A DNA stretch of 64,000 nt from contig NC_067483.1 of NCBI RefSeq assembly GCF_947179515.1, positions 83,350,291 to 83,414,290 of the forward strand, given 5' to 3'. Positions 11,335 through 22,054 of this stretch are shown here, in pieces. The notes beneath the pieces are model-generated. The model did not search any database, was not told the origin of the DNA, and saw nothing but the letters and a program-made list of their open reading frames with translations. Each line of letters starts with the position of its first letter. The stretch's first letter is position 1. Origin of the DNA: Apodemus sylvaticus (lineage: Eukaryota > Chordata > Mammalia > Rodentia > Muridae). The translations under genes and the position numbers were made by a program.

Positions 11335-11745
11335 AGCTAATTGATGTTGGAGGGTTCAGCCCATTGTGGGCATCGCCTTCCTTGGGTAAGGGGGCCAGGG
11401 CTGAATAAGAAAGGTAGCTGGCCGTGAGCTTTGAGATCAAGGCAGTAAACCTGTCCAAACTCAAGATCTGCCCAACTTTGAGATCTCTGCATAGTAATGT
11501 TTATACATATGGATTCGATGTTGTCTCTCTGAGAAGGTAGTAACTGTTCACAGGATTTTTAAGTGTATTCCTATATATTTTAAATGTTGCTGTATTTAGT
11601 GTATTTTGTGCCTGTGGTGGCGGCTTCAAGCTCCTGCCTTCTCTTGGTGGACCATCACGTGCCAGCTGAGACAAACACTTTCCTTCCCAAACTGTTACTG
11701 GTTCATGGCATTCATCACGGGAATGACGAGCAAACCAGGATGGAA
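11335..11745 (+). mobile_element. MTD-like MaLR LTR pieces around the inverted-repeat arm
   Basis: gctaattgatgttggagg and ttcagcccattgtgggca, then gctgaataagaaaggtagct, align by eye with the internal part of MT-type MaLR LTRs (compare 60.5-61.3 kb). After the inverted-repeat arm the match resumes with caagctcctgccttctcttg and a distal ttactggttcatggcattca. Confidence 0.55.
11484..11602 (-). repeat. Right arm of 119-bp inverted repeat
   Basis: Reverse complement of the left arm. It interrupts what reads as a MaLR LTR (fragments at about 11335-11445 and 11612-11745), so this arm looks like the secondary, inserted copy. The spacer between the arms is 418 bp. Confidence 0.95.
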
Positions 11746-11847
11746 AGGACACATTCCATCTCCCTCTCCATCCAGGCGGCCCCGTTCTCCCTGCCTCTCC
11801 ATACCATCTTTCCTCTATGTGTGCCCTTATCTAGCCTTTCTCCTTAT

Positions 11848-11955
11848 TTTCTTTTGAAGCTGGATGTTACTGTATAGTTCCGGCTAGCCTACAATCCTTC
11901 CCTCTCAGCCTTCTGAGAGCTGGGATTACAGGCATGAGGCACCGTGTACACATAG
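11848..11955 (-). mobile_element. B1 SINE remnant, antisense
   Basis: gaagctggatgttactgtat, then gagagctgggattacaggca; a diverged antisense B1. Confidence 0.6.
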
Positions 11956-12084
11956 TTCCTTTGTGTTTTGTTTTGTTTTTAAAGGACACATTCACTCATA
12001 CTAGGGATCAGGACTTCCACATATGAATTTTGAGGTTGGGATTATCTTAGAAGAGGCCATGGTGATGAATCCATCTCTAAGGCT

Positions 12085-12795
12085 CAGGGGGTTTGAATAA
12101 AAATGACCCTCATTGGCTCATATATTTGCAAGGTTAGCCAGTTGGATAGCTGCCAGGGAAGGTTTAGGAACTGTGGTCTTGTTGGAGGTGGGGTGTCACT
12201 AGATGTGGTGGTTTGAATATGCACGGCCCAGGGAGTAACACTTATTAGGAGGTGCGGCCTTGTTGGAGTAGATGTGGCCTTGTTGGAGGAAGTGTGTCTC
12301 CGTGACAGTGGGCTTTGAGACCCTCCTCTTAGCTGCCTGGAAACCAGTTTTCTTCTGTTTACTTCCAGAACAAGATGCAGAACTCTCAGCTCCTCCAGCA
12401 CCATGCTCCCTCCCTTGATAATGGACTGAACCTCTGCACCTGTAAGCCAGCCCCAATTAAATGTTGTCCTTTGTAAGAGTTGCTTTGGTCATGGTGTCTC
12501 TTCAAAGGAATGGAAACCCTAATGAAGACACTAGGGGTGGGCTTTGAGGTTTTGAAAGCCCACGCCAGGCTCTGATGTCTTTCTCTGTGTGCATGTTTGC
12601 TGCATAGGGTTGTAAGGTTCTCAGCTATCTCTCCGGCACCATGCCTGCCTGCATACTACCATACTCTCCACCATGATGATAACAGAGGAAGCCCGGTACA
12701 CCATAAGCAAGCTCCCAATTTAAATACTTTTCTTTGTAAGATTTGCCTTGGTCATGGTGTCTCTTCATAGCCATAGAACACCAGCTAAAACAAAG
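12085..12795 (+). mobile_element. Outer MaLR-type LTR, interrupted
   Basis: Starts gggggtttgaataaaaatg, stops at gtgtcacta and resumes at ggggtgggctttgagg 3' of the inner element, ending near ccagctaaaaca. Joining across the inner LTR restores the order seen in other copies of this family. Confidence 0.65.
12204..12530 (+). mobile_element. Inner MaLR-type solo LTR with 5-bp target duplication
   Basis: 327 bp from tgtggtggtttgaatatg to ccctaatgaagaca (TG...CA ends), flanked by ctaga (12199-12203) and ctagg (12531-12535), a 5-bp duplication with one mismatch. Five base pairs is the size expected for ERVL-MaLR elements. It contains attaaat near its 3' part. Confidence 0.75.
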
Positions 12796-12799
12796 GTCC

Positions 12800-13970
12800 A
12801 GGAAATGGCTCACACCCACCACCCCCATGTATTTCTCTTTGGCATCAAAACCAAGGTTTGTCCTTAGAAGGGGACAGTGCTAATTATTTATTGGATCTTC
12901 ATTCTCCTGTGTTGTTCACTGAGTTACCTAATATCTACCAGGTCCGATATTAAGAGTGTAGATATAAAACTGAAAATAAAGGTTCCTGCTTTCGAGGAGT
13001 TCCAGAAAGAGTCATTAGAACACAGATGGTAAGAAAGAGCACACCAGGATGTCACACCCAGTGCCACAAGCACCTGAGAGAAGGATTTCTATCCCTAGCT
13101 TAAAGTGTCAAGAAGAAGCTGTGCCTTGGGTAATGAGCAATGCCCTCCAGCTTAACTAGGACAAGAGAGACCCAGATTCCAAGAAGGAGAGTGATACCTT
13201 GTGCTCAGAGAACAGGTCGGAAGTCTGGAATGTAGGGGATGTAGTCAAGCTTTAAGGGAGTCTGAGGGGAGAACAAGTATGAGATACTGTCTACTTTGGG
13301 CAAAGCATAGGACTTGTGATTATGTACATTATTTTGTATGATGACTTGCCATGAGAAAGGAGATGTTCACAGAGATCCCTACAGCTGTCTCATGTTTCAT
13401 GGCTACCAATGGTGCTTCACAGGGAACCAATGGAGCTGCAGTTCAAAGCCAAATTTAACTCCAGAGTCTGTGCTTCCACTGCCCACTTCACCCTGGACAA
13501 TGATTTCAGCTCAGGCCCTGGGGCATTGCAACCATACTGAGATTTCTGCTCTATGCACTGGGTGGTGAAATTTTCTGGAGGAAACACACATAGGTAATTA
13601 CTAAGGGGACATAAAGGGGCCTCCCTGGGAAGAGAAAATTGGATGGAGCCCGGTGAGGAGTTTGGGGCCTTAGCCTGTAAATCTAGCCTTTTCCCTGTCA
13701 CACAGAGAATGAGCCAAGAGCAGGGTGTTTGTGGCTTTCAAATGCCTTAGTTGGCTTCTTTTGCGACAGCTCTGGGAAGCTTCGTGCTGACACAGAAATT
13801 TTGGCGGACCTTCAAGGTGACATATGCTTCCATATTTTTTTTTAAGCTGGGCTACAATTTTTTATTTATTTTTTTTTACCTTTTATCTTTTTAGACTATT
13901 TTAGTTTCTCGGAATGCACACTAAAATTTCAATATACAGAATGTAGTGTGTCCTCTCTCTCGCTCTCATT
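12800..13970. other. Intron 5' of the last exon, no gene recognised
   Basis: Apparently single-copy intronic sequence with short T-rich tracts near 13840-13880. No exon-like ORF with splice sites was found. Confidence 0.45.
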
Positions 13971-13976
13971 GTATGC

Positions 13977-14210
13977 ATGCCCGCATGCATGTGTGTATGT
14001 GTGTTGGGTGTGTGTGCATGTGTGTATGCATGTGTGTTTGTATGTATGTGTGTGTGTGTATGTGTGTGTTTGTATGTGTGTGTGTGTATGTGTGTTTGTA
14101 TGTATGTGTGTGTGTATGTGTGTGTGTTTGTATGTGTGTGTGTATGTGTGTGTATGTATGTGTGTGTGTGTGTTTGTATGTGTCTGTGTTTGTGTGTGTG
14201 TGTGTGTGCC
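13977..14210. repeat. Long interrupted GT/GTAT microsatellite
   Basis: About 230 bp of tgtg, tgta and tttg units. All cysteine/valine-rich and threonine/histidine-rich ORFs here are produced by the repeat. Confidence 0.95.
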
Positions 14211-14654
14211 AGAGAGCTTACCTTCTTCGTAGGTAGACTTGGACATCTTTCCTGCACCTTCAATTAACCTCCCCATCTCTCCTTAGCTGTCTAGTTGCTC
14301 AGACACCTTCCTAACAAAATTTCCAAGCTTAACTCTGATACACTGTGGAGAATTTATAATGAGAAAGATCATGCTGTCTGAAGAGTCTTCTGGACATCTC
14401 ATACAAACTTAATGGAGTTATACTCCCATGTCCTGAGGTTTTTCTTGGTTTCACACTATCAATGAGTATCTAAGATGACTTAGGACTTCTCAGAGCATGC
14501 TAAGAATTATTTAATGCATCAGTTAATTTCCCTTTTGATGTGCTTTGGATGTTTTTTCTATTGGAACTCTGCTTCTCTCTAGAGAATCAGTGCTTTGTTA
14601 AAACTGTTGTCTATAAAATGAAGTTACTTAATAATGTCTTACCTCATGTTTACT

Positions 14655-14860
14655 AAGACCCCAGAGTCAATGTTTGGAGCCATTTGCATATTATCTCATT
14701 TAATCACCACACCATCAAAGGTTGGGTGCTATTATCCCCCTTTCACAGATAGGGAGACTGAGGCTTACACGAGATTACACAGATGGCTACATCTCCCAGT
14801 TTGTGTCAGTGCTGTAATTCAAATATAATTTTTTCTGATCCCAAAACACTTACTTAATTT
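14655..14860 (-). mobile_element. MIR SINE, antisense
   Basis: tatctcatttaatcaccac, ctattatccccctttcacag and agggagactgaggctta, followed by gagattacacagatgg, follow the reversed MIR core. Confidence 0.8.
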
Positions 14861-15159
14861 GCCCAAGAAATGTTTGTATATCAGGTGAGCCATTATAAAA
14901 CCAATAAACATTAGTTTACATTCTACCGCCAGCCCACATGATCTTGGCTGAGTTCTATTTTCTTCTTTGGTTAAAGAGTCACTGAATGTGCACATGACAC
15001 CTTACTTTGAATAAATGCTACAATACAATATCTTGATTTGGGGTCTTAAGCCACTGAGTACCCCTGGATTCATCCCAAAGCTTTAGATAATTTAGCTGGA
15101 AGTTTCTATGTTTAGTAAGCAATTTTTGGTGGTTTTTCTTTACTTGCTTTTCAAATTTT

Positions 15160-15390
15160 TATGGTTGTTTATTATTTACTTATTTAATAGTTTTGAAGGT
15201 TTTGCCTGCATGTATATATGTGTGCAACTTATGTGCCTGGTATCCTCAAAGGTCAGAAAAGGGCAATGGATATCCTAGAACTGGAATTAATGGATGTTGT
15301 GATCCCCTTCATAGATTCTAGGAATTTAACCCAGATCTGCTCTGCAAGACCATCAAGTACTCTAAATTGCTGAGCTATCTCTCTGTTTCA
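15160..15390 (-). mobile_element. B3-type SINE, antisense
   Basis: T-rich tail (tttattatttacttatttaa), then gcctgcatgtatatatgtg and caaaggtcagaaaagggca, ending aattgctgagctatctctct. Confidence 0.7.
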
Positions 15391-15433
15391 TGCTTCTTGC
15401 TTTAAAAAGAAAAAGAAAAAAACAGAAAAAAGA

Positions 15434-15580
15434 GCTAGCTCTGGTATGATGGTACATGCCTTGGGAAATAAAGACAGGTGCATCTTTGTGAGTTTGAGGC
15501 CAGCCTGGTCTACAGAGCAAGTTCCAGGACAGAGGGGACAGCACAAAGAAACCCTGCCTCAAAAAACCAAACCAAAACAA
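15434..15580 (+). mobile_element. B1 SINE, sense
   Basis: gagtttgaggccagcctggt, aagttccaggacagag and agaaaccctgcctcaaaaaa with an A/C-rich tail. Confidence 0.85.
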
Positions 15581-15587
15581 AAGTCCA

Positions 15588-15792
15588 GGACTGGTGTTGC
15601 ATGCCTCCAATTCTAGCACTTGGAAAGTAAAGACAGGTGTATCTCTGTGAGTTTAAGGGAGGCCAGCCCAGTCTACAAAGCAAGTCCAGGACAGCCAGGA
15701 CTTGTTACTCAGAGAAACCCTATCTCAAAACAAAACAAAACAAACCAAAAAACAAAAGAAAACCAAAACAAAACCAAGCAAACAAACAAAAG
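15588..15792 (+). mobile_element. B1 SINE, sense, with (AAAAC)n tail
   Basis: A second sense B1 directly behind the first: gaggccagcccagtctac, aagtccaggacagccagg and agaaaccctatctcaaaac, then a long AAAAC/AAAC-rich tail. Confidence 0.85.
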
Positions 15793-15904
15793 CTAGTTTC
15801 ACTCTATTTTCCATATTTTACTGAGAAAAATGAGAAAATTCAAATAATTCCATTTTTGAATCACCTTTGAATGTGCTTATAACAATCACAATTACATATT
15901 TAAA

Positions 15905-16052
15905 AAAATTTTTTTGAGACAGAGTCTTTCTATATTGCCCTGGTTGTTCTGGAACTCACTATGTAGACCAGACCTGCTTTCAACTCACAGAGATACACCT
16001 GCCTCTACCACCTCAGTGCTGAGTTTAAAAGTGTGTACCACATGCCCGGCAA
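15905..16052 (-). mobile_element. B1 SINE, antisense
   Basis: tttttgagacagagtctttc, ccctggttgttctggaactc, and tgtgtaccacatgcccggc at the head. Faces the two sense B1 copies to its left. Confidence 0.85.
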
Positions 16053-16066
16053 AAATCTCCTTTAAA

Positions 16067-16071
<5 letters not shown>

Positions 16072-16133
<62 letters not shown>

Positions 16134-16185
16134 GTATATATACATTATATATATATGTGTGTGTGTATGTGTGTGTGTGTGTGTG
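16072..16185. repeat. (AT)n followed by (GT)n
   Basis: About 60 bp of pure AT, a short interruption, then GT units, at the tail of the neighbouring antisense SINE. Confidence 0.95.
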
Positions 16186-16368
16186 TCTGTGTATAGTTTG
16201 TGTGCATGTGAGTGTAGTACCCATGGAGGCCAGAAGAGGGCGTCATATCCAGCCAGAGCTGAAGATAAAGGAGGCTGTGAAACTCTCAACAGAAAGTGCT
16301 GAGAATTGAACTGCAGAAGAGCAAGCAGTAAATGCTACTGGCCTATCAGCCATCTCTGCAGCCCCATG
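16186..16368 (-). mobile_element. B3/B2-type SINE, antisense
   Basis: ggaggccagaagagggcgtc, a body with gctgagaattgaactgcaga, and a reversed head cagccatctctgcagcccc. Confidence 0.75.
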
Positions 16369-16810
16369 TATTAAAACAAAAACAAAAACAAAAACAAAAA
16401 ACCCTCCATGCTCTATTTTTAAGAAGGCAATGACATAACTAGGAAAAATAGAGACTGATATTCTGGGTCTGAGATTGCAGCAACCCCTGTAGACTGGACT
16501 GGACAACTGTGTGGCCAAGTTACCTCCTTCACAACCCATATCCTCACTTCTAAACCTGGATTAGAATTCTTCTCTCCATTGGCAGCAGTGTTAGGACTCA
16601 GGCAAAAGTGCCTCATGAACTAAAGGTTTGTTTTTCTTTTTTCTTTTTAATTCACCCATGGAACTTAGAGAAATAATTGATATAGATTCCATATTTAATT
16701 CTGCACCCCACAAACGTGTTTTTCTTTTCTGCTGAGGCTGTTGCTTCACCTATGTGATGAAATAATCACCCCAACTCTTCAGGTTTGAACATCTTTTTAG
16801 AGACAATGTC

Positions 16811-16850
16811 AGCTCTATCTGTGATAACTCAGCTCTATCTGTGATAACTC
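16811..16850. repeat. Perfect 20-bp tandem duplication
   Basis: The unit agctctatctgtgataactc occurs twice head to tail with no mismatch in intronic sequence. Confidence 0.95.
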
Positions 16851-16944
16851 GAGTGAACAAATTACCCTTGCCTCCCACACACCGTGAAGACTTAGAATAA
16901 TCCCACCAATGTAATGATGTGTGCACCTGGAACTCTATTGCCTT

Positions 16945-17130
16945 AATAATAATAGCTAACATTAATTGGGCACCATCCGCATGCCAGATGCTTTGTGTAT
17001 CTTAGCTCTCATTTAAACATCACCCCATGAAGTCAAAGCTGACACCAGCTTCCTCTTACAAATCAGCGAACTGAAGTTCAGGGAACTCCAGGGAATTGTT
17101 CCACATTAGATATTTAGACAATGGCAGAGG
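16945..17130 (-). mobile_element. MIR SINE, antisense
   Basis: gctaacattaattgggcacc, tgccagatgctttgtgtatc and gcgaactgaagttcaggg follow the reversed MIR order. Ends about 390 bp from the exon at 17515. Confidence 0.75.
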
Positions 17131-17514
17131 TGTCATGAGAAGATGGTGTGGCTGTCTTTGCTGCCCAGACAGTGTAATGACTCCCCAGAACCCCAAGACA
17201 GGGTGCCCCATGACACTGTAGACAAGCAAATGAGCACTGCGTTCCATGCTAGAACTTACCTCTGAGGAGCCCTTTGCCTCCTCACTTATAAAATGAGCCA
17301 AAAGGACCCGAGGATGTCTGTAGAATGTGGATGGAAAACTCTTCTGTGATCTCCAGCCATGGAGTAGAGAGGGTCTATGGGACTGAAGAGCCCTTGACTC
17401 CAGCCTCCGGTTTCTTACCTGCACAACCTCCTCAATGGCTACAGCTTCCAAGGTGTCACCTCCCCCTACTGTCCTCCTGTGACCTCTGAGGGTCTTCTCA
17501 ATCCCCATACCTAC

Positions 17515-17629
17515 CGATGTAAGCGGCTCCGTCTGTCACCATGTACTTGTTGCGGTTTAATTTGGGAAAGGTCTGGTTCTTTTGTTCTTTTGTTGCGCAA
17601 GCGTTCTCTCTTTCCAGATCAAAAAATTT
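17515..17629 (-). CDS. Pld5: Pld5 internal coding exon carrying the degenerate second HKD motif
   Basis: Encodes 38 residues (KFFDLERENACATKEQKN through DGAAYI) plus the first base of a Gly codon. The acceptor is cttttgtcttacag and the donor ATCG|gtaggt (phase 1). The second PLD signature should be H-x-K-x4-D; here it reads RNKYMVTD, with the histidine replaced by Arg (CGC codon at 17552-17554) while Lys and Asp remain. Loss of this histidine removes the catalytic nucleophile or acid of the PLD reaction, in keeping with the name inactive PLD5. NQT (residues 18-20) is a sequon. Confidence 0.94.
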
Positions 17630-18800
17630 CTGTAAGACAAAAGAAAAGTAAGAAAGCAAAGCAGGTCAACTGAGAATGTTTTGGGTCTTGTTCACAAGCA
17701 CAAAGGAGTCTATTACCCAAATATCAACAATAGACTTCCTATTGGGTTATTAAAATGACACTCTTGTTACGCTGTATAGAGGAAGCTATTTTTACTCTCC
17801 ATCCATATAGGCAACAACAAAGAAAATTAGCATGTTCAACAAGCTCTATAATTAACTCTGCAAAGCTAACAAATGAACACACAATTCATTTTCTGAGTAG
17901 GGTGAGGGATAGAAGGCTGTTTAATTCTCACGGTCTTATTCAGCAGGGCACACTGGCACTGGCAACCGCCCCCAGGCGCTCGGGGTCACGCATGACAGCC
18001 AACTGAATGAATATTCTTACCCAGTACATACAATATGTCAACGACTAGCTGATTCATCTGAGAATCTGCAAAGGTCAAAAGAGATTTTGCCACAAGAACA
18101 AATAGTTTCCATTGGAACACCTAAGCCTACAGGGCTTTTTATTTATTTATTTATTTTGAATGGGAAACTAAAATAAAAATCACAAGTTCAAACTATGTTT
18201 TAGTGTGATTCCAGATGATGATGATGATGGTGATGATGATGATGATAATTAGCAGTCTAATTGACCCAAGGCCTAAAATGGAGGCGCTTGAGGACTATGG
18301 GAAATGAGCTATAGAGAAGAAAGGCCTTAGAGATTTGGTCAGTGTTGGATTAAGTGTCCATTGTGAATGAGCCTATGGGACTGTGAGGGCTGAGCTGAGA
18401 GGAGACACACATTGGAGATGAGGCTCTCAGGTCTCCACTTGGTGGAAAACTTGGAGTCTAGAAGTTGAGTTTTTATGAATGATTTTGTGTAATTTCAAAG
18501 GCCTGCTTGCCCCTATTTGGTTCAGAGAGACAGTGAGAGTTGGTCTAGCCTTATGCTTCACGCTGGGGGAAGGGTAACCTAGTGATCACTAAGGATCCAG
18601 ATGTTACCCAAAACTCTATTCTGAGCTTTATCTGGGAGACTGATAAGGTAGCAGAAACCAGATGAGAGGCTCTGCCATTATTAGAGGCCTTAATGCATTA
18701 GAAGAAAAGCAAAATGACCAAAAAAGAATTGGGCAATTTATTAAATAAACTAATTCAAGTCAGCCATGATAAATATTATTTTGGATTAAAATTTTTAAAA
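17630..18800. other. Pld5 intron, no gene; GAT microsatellite
   Basis: Free of recognisable young repeats from 17640 to 18060. A (GAT)n tract lies at 18213-18247 and a TTTA tract at 18136-18157. No coding exon detected. Confidence 0.5.
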
Positions 18801-18807
18801 ATTATAT

Positions 18808-18853
18808 GCGTGTATGTATGTATGTATGTATGTATGTATGTATGTATGTATGT
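18808..18853. repeat. (TGTA)n microsatellite
   Basis: Eleven tgta units at the tail of the adjacent antisense SINE. Confidence 0.95.
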
Positions 18854-19035
18854 TGAAGTGTGGGTATATGCATATATAACTGCAAATGTCCACAGAGGCC
18901 AGAGGTGTCTAATCCACCAATCTGGAGGTATAGATGGTTGTATGTCACCTGAGTCACCTTGTATGGGTGTTGGGAACTGAACTCTGTTTCTTTGCAGAGC
19001 AGTGCATACTTTTACTTGCTGAGCCATGTCTGTAG
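18854..19035 (-). mobile_element. B3-type SINE, antisense
   Basis: cagaggccagaggtgtctaa, ggtgttgggaactgaactct and tttacttgctgagccatgtc follow the reversed B3 pattern. Confidence 0.8.
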
Positions 19036-19039
19036 CCTT

Positions 19040-20885
19040 AAACTGTGACAATCTTCCAAGCAGCAGTCTGTTTTCCTCAATGATACTGAGCCATGTCTGC
19101 ATAGGCGATGGAAGCATTTACTTTCCAGGGCCAGAGCATCCTGCCCGGTCCCAGGTCTTCTATCCACCTTGTCAGGGCTCCCTGCCTCCTGAAGACATCC
19201 TGTCCCCACAGTTGCTATACCCTACTTTTCCTGTGAGTGCTCACTTGCCATCTGTGTCCTGGATGATGGGGCCATAAGTTGTTTTCTCACCCAGGCTTGT
19301 CCTGACATTTAAAAATACATGGCCTCTGTTTTATAAAATGGCCAGCAGTGAGCTGTTAATGTATGGTTAATTCAAGATTCATGACCATCTGTGTCCAAGT
19401 GGTGAAGCTGATGGAATTTTGCAGGGGTTACTACCGTGGATTTTTCTTTCCTTGTAGGATTTCAGATGCAAGGGCCTTAGATTTGAGCATGCTGTGGATC
19501 AGAAAGCAGCAGAGTGAGGAAGACCCCTGGCTTTGGATAAAGGGAGATCGAGAGTAATCAAGGGAGAGAATGTTCCAGGCTGCATGCATGAGCTCCTGGA
19601 AACCTCATAAACTTGACACCAGGTCTTCTGATTTCCCTCACTGACATCCAGGATACATGATGCACACTGGGGATACCAGATCATAGAAGACAATTAAGGA
19701 ATGTCTGGGCAATGCTTGATCCACAGGAGGGAATGAATCCATGTCTGGTACTGCAAACCCAGGCAAAGGCCCGTGTCTTGGGAGTACATATGCCCTATTA
19801 GAAAAGCTATTGCTTTTGTTTGGCTTAATGAGCATGATGTGCCTCCTGTCAAATTGCCTTCTAAATAGCTATGTTTATGCACACAGATTAGTGATGCTAT
19901 CAGCTTTTGCTCTGCAAAGCACTTTTCTGCAGTGGTCATTAGTTAATACAGAGACTCATAATTGGCTAAAGCATTGAGGAGAAATGACTATTAAGTGCCC
20001 AGTAGATGGAACATCTATACTTCAAGGCACAGGGAAGATCAGAAAGTGTGTAAGAGCTGGGGGAAGGAGCAGGGAGAGGTGGAAAACCCTCACTTTTTTG
20101 GCAATGGCATGGCTGTTACATCCCTGAAATTTAAAAAAAAAAAAAAGTTGTGATAACATGCACAAAATTTCCATAAAAACTGGGTCTGTTAACACTGTTT
20201 TGGAAGTGAGGTGGGGGTAAGGGTGTGAGGGAATGGGATCGTGTGGTTCCACACTTCCCTGATGATTTATAAGCAGTTCATGGCTGATGGGGGAAGGGAG
20301 AGGCATTTCCTTTAGGGGCAAGCAGCCACAGTGAGACTCACTGGGGAGAAAAGCCTTGGGTGTTGCTCTAGGCTGTCTTGTGTCTCCTCACTGATGATAG
20401 ATCCTCTCTTATCACTGCCTTCCCCTTTCTTTTACTGCCTTCATTTGTGAATCTACCAGTTTAGCACATATTTTGAATGCTACTAGCCTCATGCTGGGCA
20501 TTAGGGACTAGACATCTGGTTTTTGCATCATCTGACTTCCTGGAGTCCTGGATGCCATGTCAGTGTTCTGGATGCTGATGTCCCTGAGCTAAATCAACCC
20601 AGCATTCTCTTCTCTCTGAAGAGGGATCAAATATAGCTGGCCTGGTCTTTTAGGCCTTGCATGGCTCCCTGTTATTAACCTCTACGTCTATCTCCAGTAT
20701 TTGACTTTGCACCCCAGTTAGCATCCATGCTATGGCCTTGTCGTTCATGCTTCTAAATCTGACCTACAATCATCTAGACAGATGATTGGTGGTGATCACA
20801 GACCTGTTTTCATAGTTCCAACGCTTACAGTTATTTATGAACTCATTAACATGGGAGTGTCTGCTTCAGTTTTAAAACCTAAACA
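19040..20885. other. Pld5 intron, no gene recognised
   Basis: No exon. 20450-20760 resembles very old LINE/MIR-type sequence (tgaatgctactagcctcatg and similar), but I cannot place it firmly. The block around 19770-19970 has no repeat signature and is noted as a finding. Confidence 0.45.
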
Positions 20886-20889
20886 GTTA

Positions 20890-20925
20890 AGTATAGAGTT
20901 GTACAGAGGCAGGAATGGAAATTCT
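20890..20925 (+). repeat. 36-bp direct repeat, copy 1
   Basis: agtatagagttgtacagagg continuing to ggaaattct; identical to 21278-21313. Confidence 0.95.
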
Positions 20926-21277
20926 AGGGTTCTCTGTGGGAAAAAGGGGAAACAGATAGTTGGTGCTGAGACTGTCCTACCAGGATAATGCTCAAGCCTG
21001 TTCCTTTGACTGGGTGGGGCACAGCTACCGTCTGAACATACGCAAAAGCCTCCCTTGCCCTTTGGTATCACCCTGTGAGCGATGTTTGTAATGGAACAAC
21101 AGCTTTCATAGACATGCAAACCATCTCTAAGCGTAACCCTCAAGTCTTCCACTACTCCCCTCTGTCTCTGGGATATGGAGGGTCAGAGACCTGCTGGAAG
21201 CTGACTCAAGATGGATACCTCAGAGACCCTGTCATCACACGTGGACAAGTGTCTCAGGAAGTGCAGGCCTGACAGAG

Positions 21278-21313
21278 AGTATAGAGTTGTACAGAGGCAG
21301 GAATGGAAATTCT
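21278..21313 (+). repeat. 36-bp direct repeat, copy 2
   Basis: Exact second copy of 20890-20925, with 352 bp between the copies. Confidence 0.95.
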
Positions 21314-21504
21314 CACCACACAGCTGTTGAGTACATAGGGGACTTGGTTTGAAAACTAAGGCCTAACCGATTAATAGTCACCACTCAGATGAAGGTGGAG
21401 GAGGGTGTTGTGGGAGAGGAAAACACATAGAAAGCTCCTCAGGGGAGGAGGCAAGAAAACTCAAAGAGGAACCTGAGAGTTGAGTTCGCACATTTCATGT
21501 GTTC

Positions 21505-21735
21505 TATGGTTTGAATGTGAAATGTCTCCCATGGGCTTACGTGTTTGAACACTTAGTTTCAGTTTGAACTTAGTGGGTGACGTTATTTTGGGAGGATGGG
21601 GAACCTTTAGGAGGAGGGTCTATCTAAAGAGGTAGGTTTCTGGACAGGAGTGGGATTTGTGGGTTACATCTTGTCCTTAGAAACAGTCTCAGATCTGTAC
21701 TTCATGACAGGACAGGATAGAACAAGTCAAATTGT
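21505..21735 (+). mobile_element. MaLR-type LTR fragment
   Basis: tatggtttgaatgtgaaatg, then tgtttgaacacttag and a ggaacctttaggaggagg block, as in ORR1/MTE-like MaLR LTRs. The 3' end is not clear. Confidence 0.6.
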
Positions 21736-22054
21736 CAGTTCATGCCAGCACAAGTCCTAGCCATCACAGAACTGTGGACTCGGATCTATTGTTCCTCCTT
21801 AACATTGCTTCTTGTCAGGTAATGGCAAACGTCACAGAACCAAGGAACCAGCAGTTCCCCACCTTGCTTTCCTCTCGGCATCCTGAGGTGGATTAGCATG
21901 TGACACAAGAGACTGGAGCAAGCCCAGGAGTCTGGACTAGCACGATAGCTGGCAGGGCCGGAGTGTACTGATGGATGATTCAACTTGTTGTCAGCATTAT
22001 AAATAAGGTCAGCAGGGGTATGTATGAAGCAGTTCAGATGAAGTGTGTACTGGA

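Noticed and set aside
13901..14276. Several Thr/His- and Cys/Val-rich ORFs
   Set aside because: Translations of the GT/GTAT microsatellite.
17056..17508. 150-codon minus-strand ORF starting just past the donor of the HKD-motif exon
   Set aside because: It is in a different frame from the exon; in-frame read-through of the donor meets a stop after a few codons, so it is not an exon extension.
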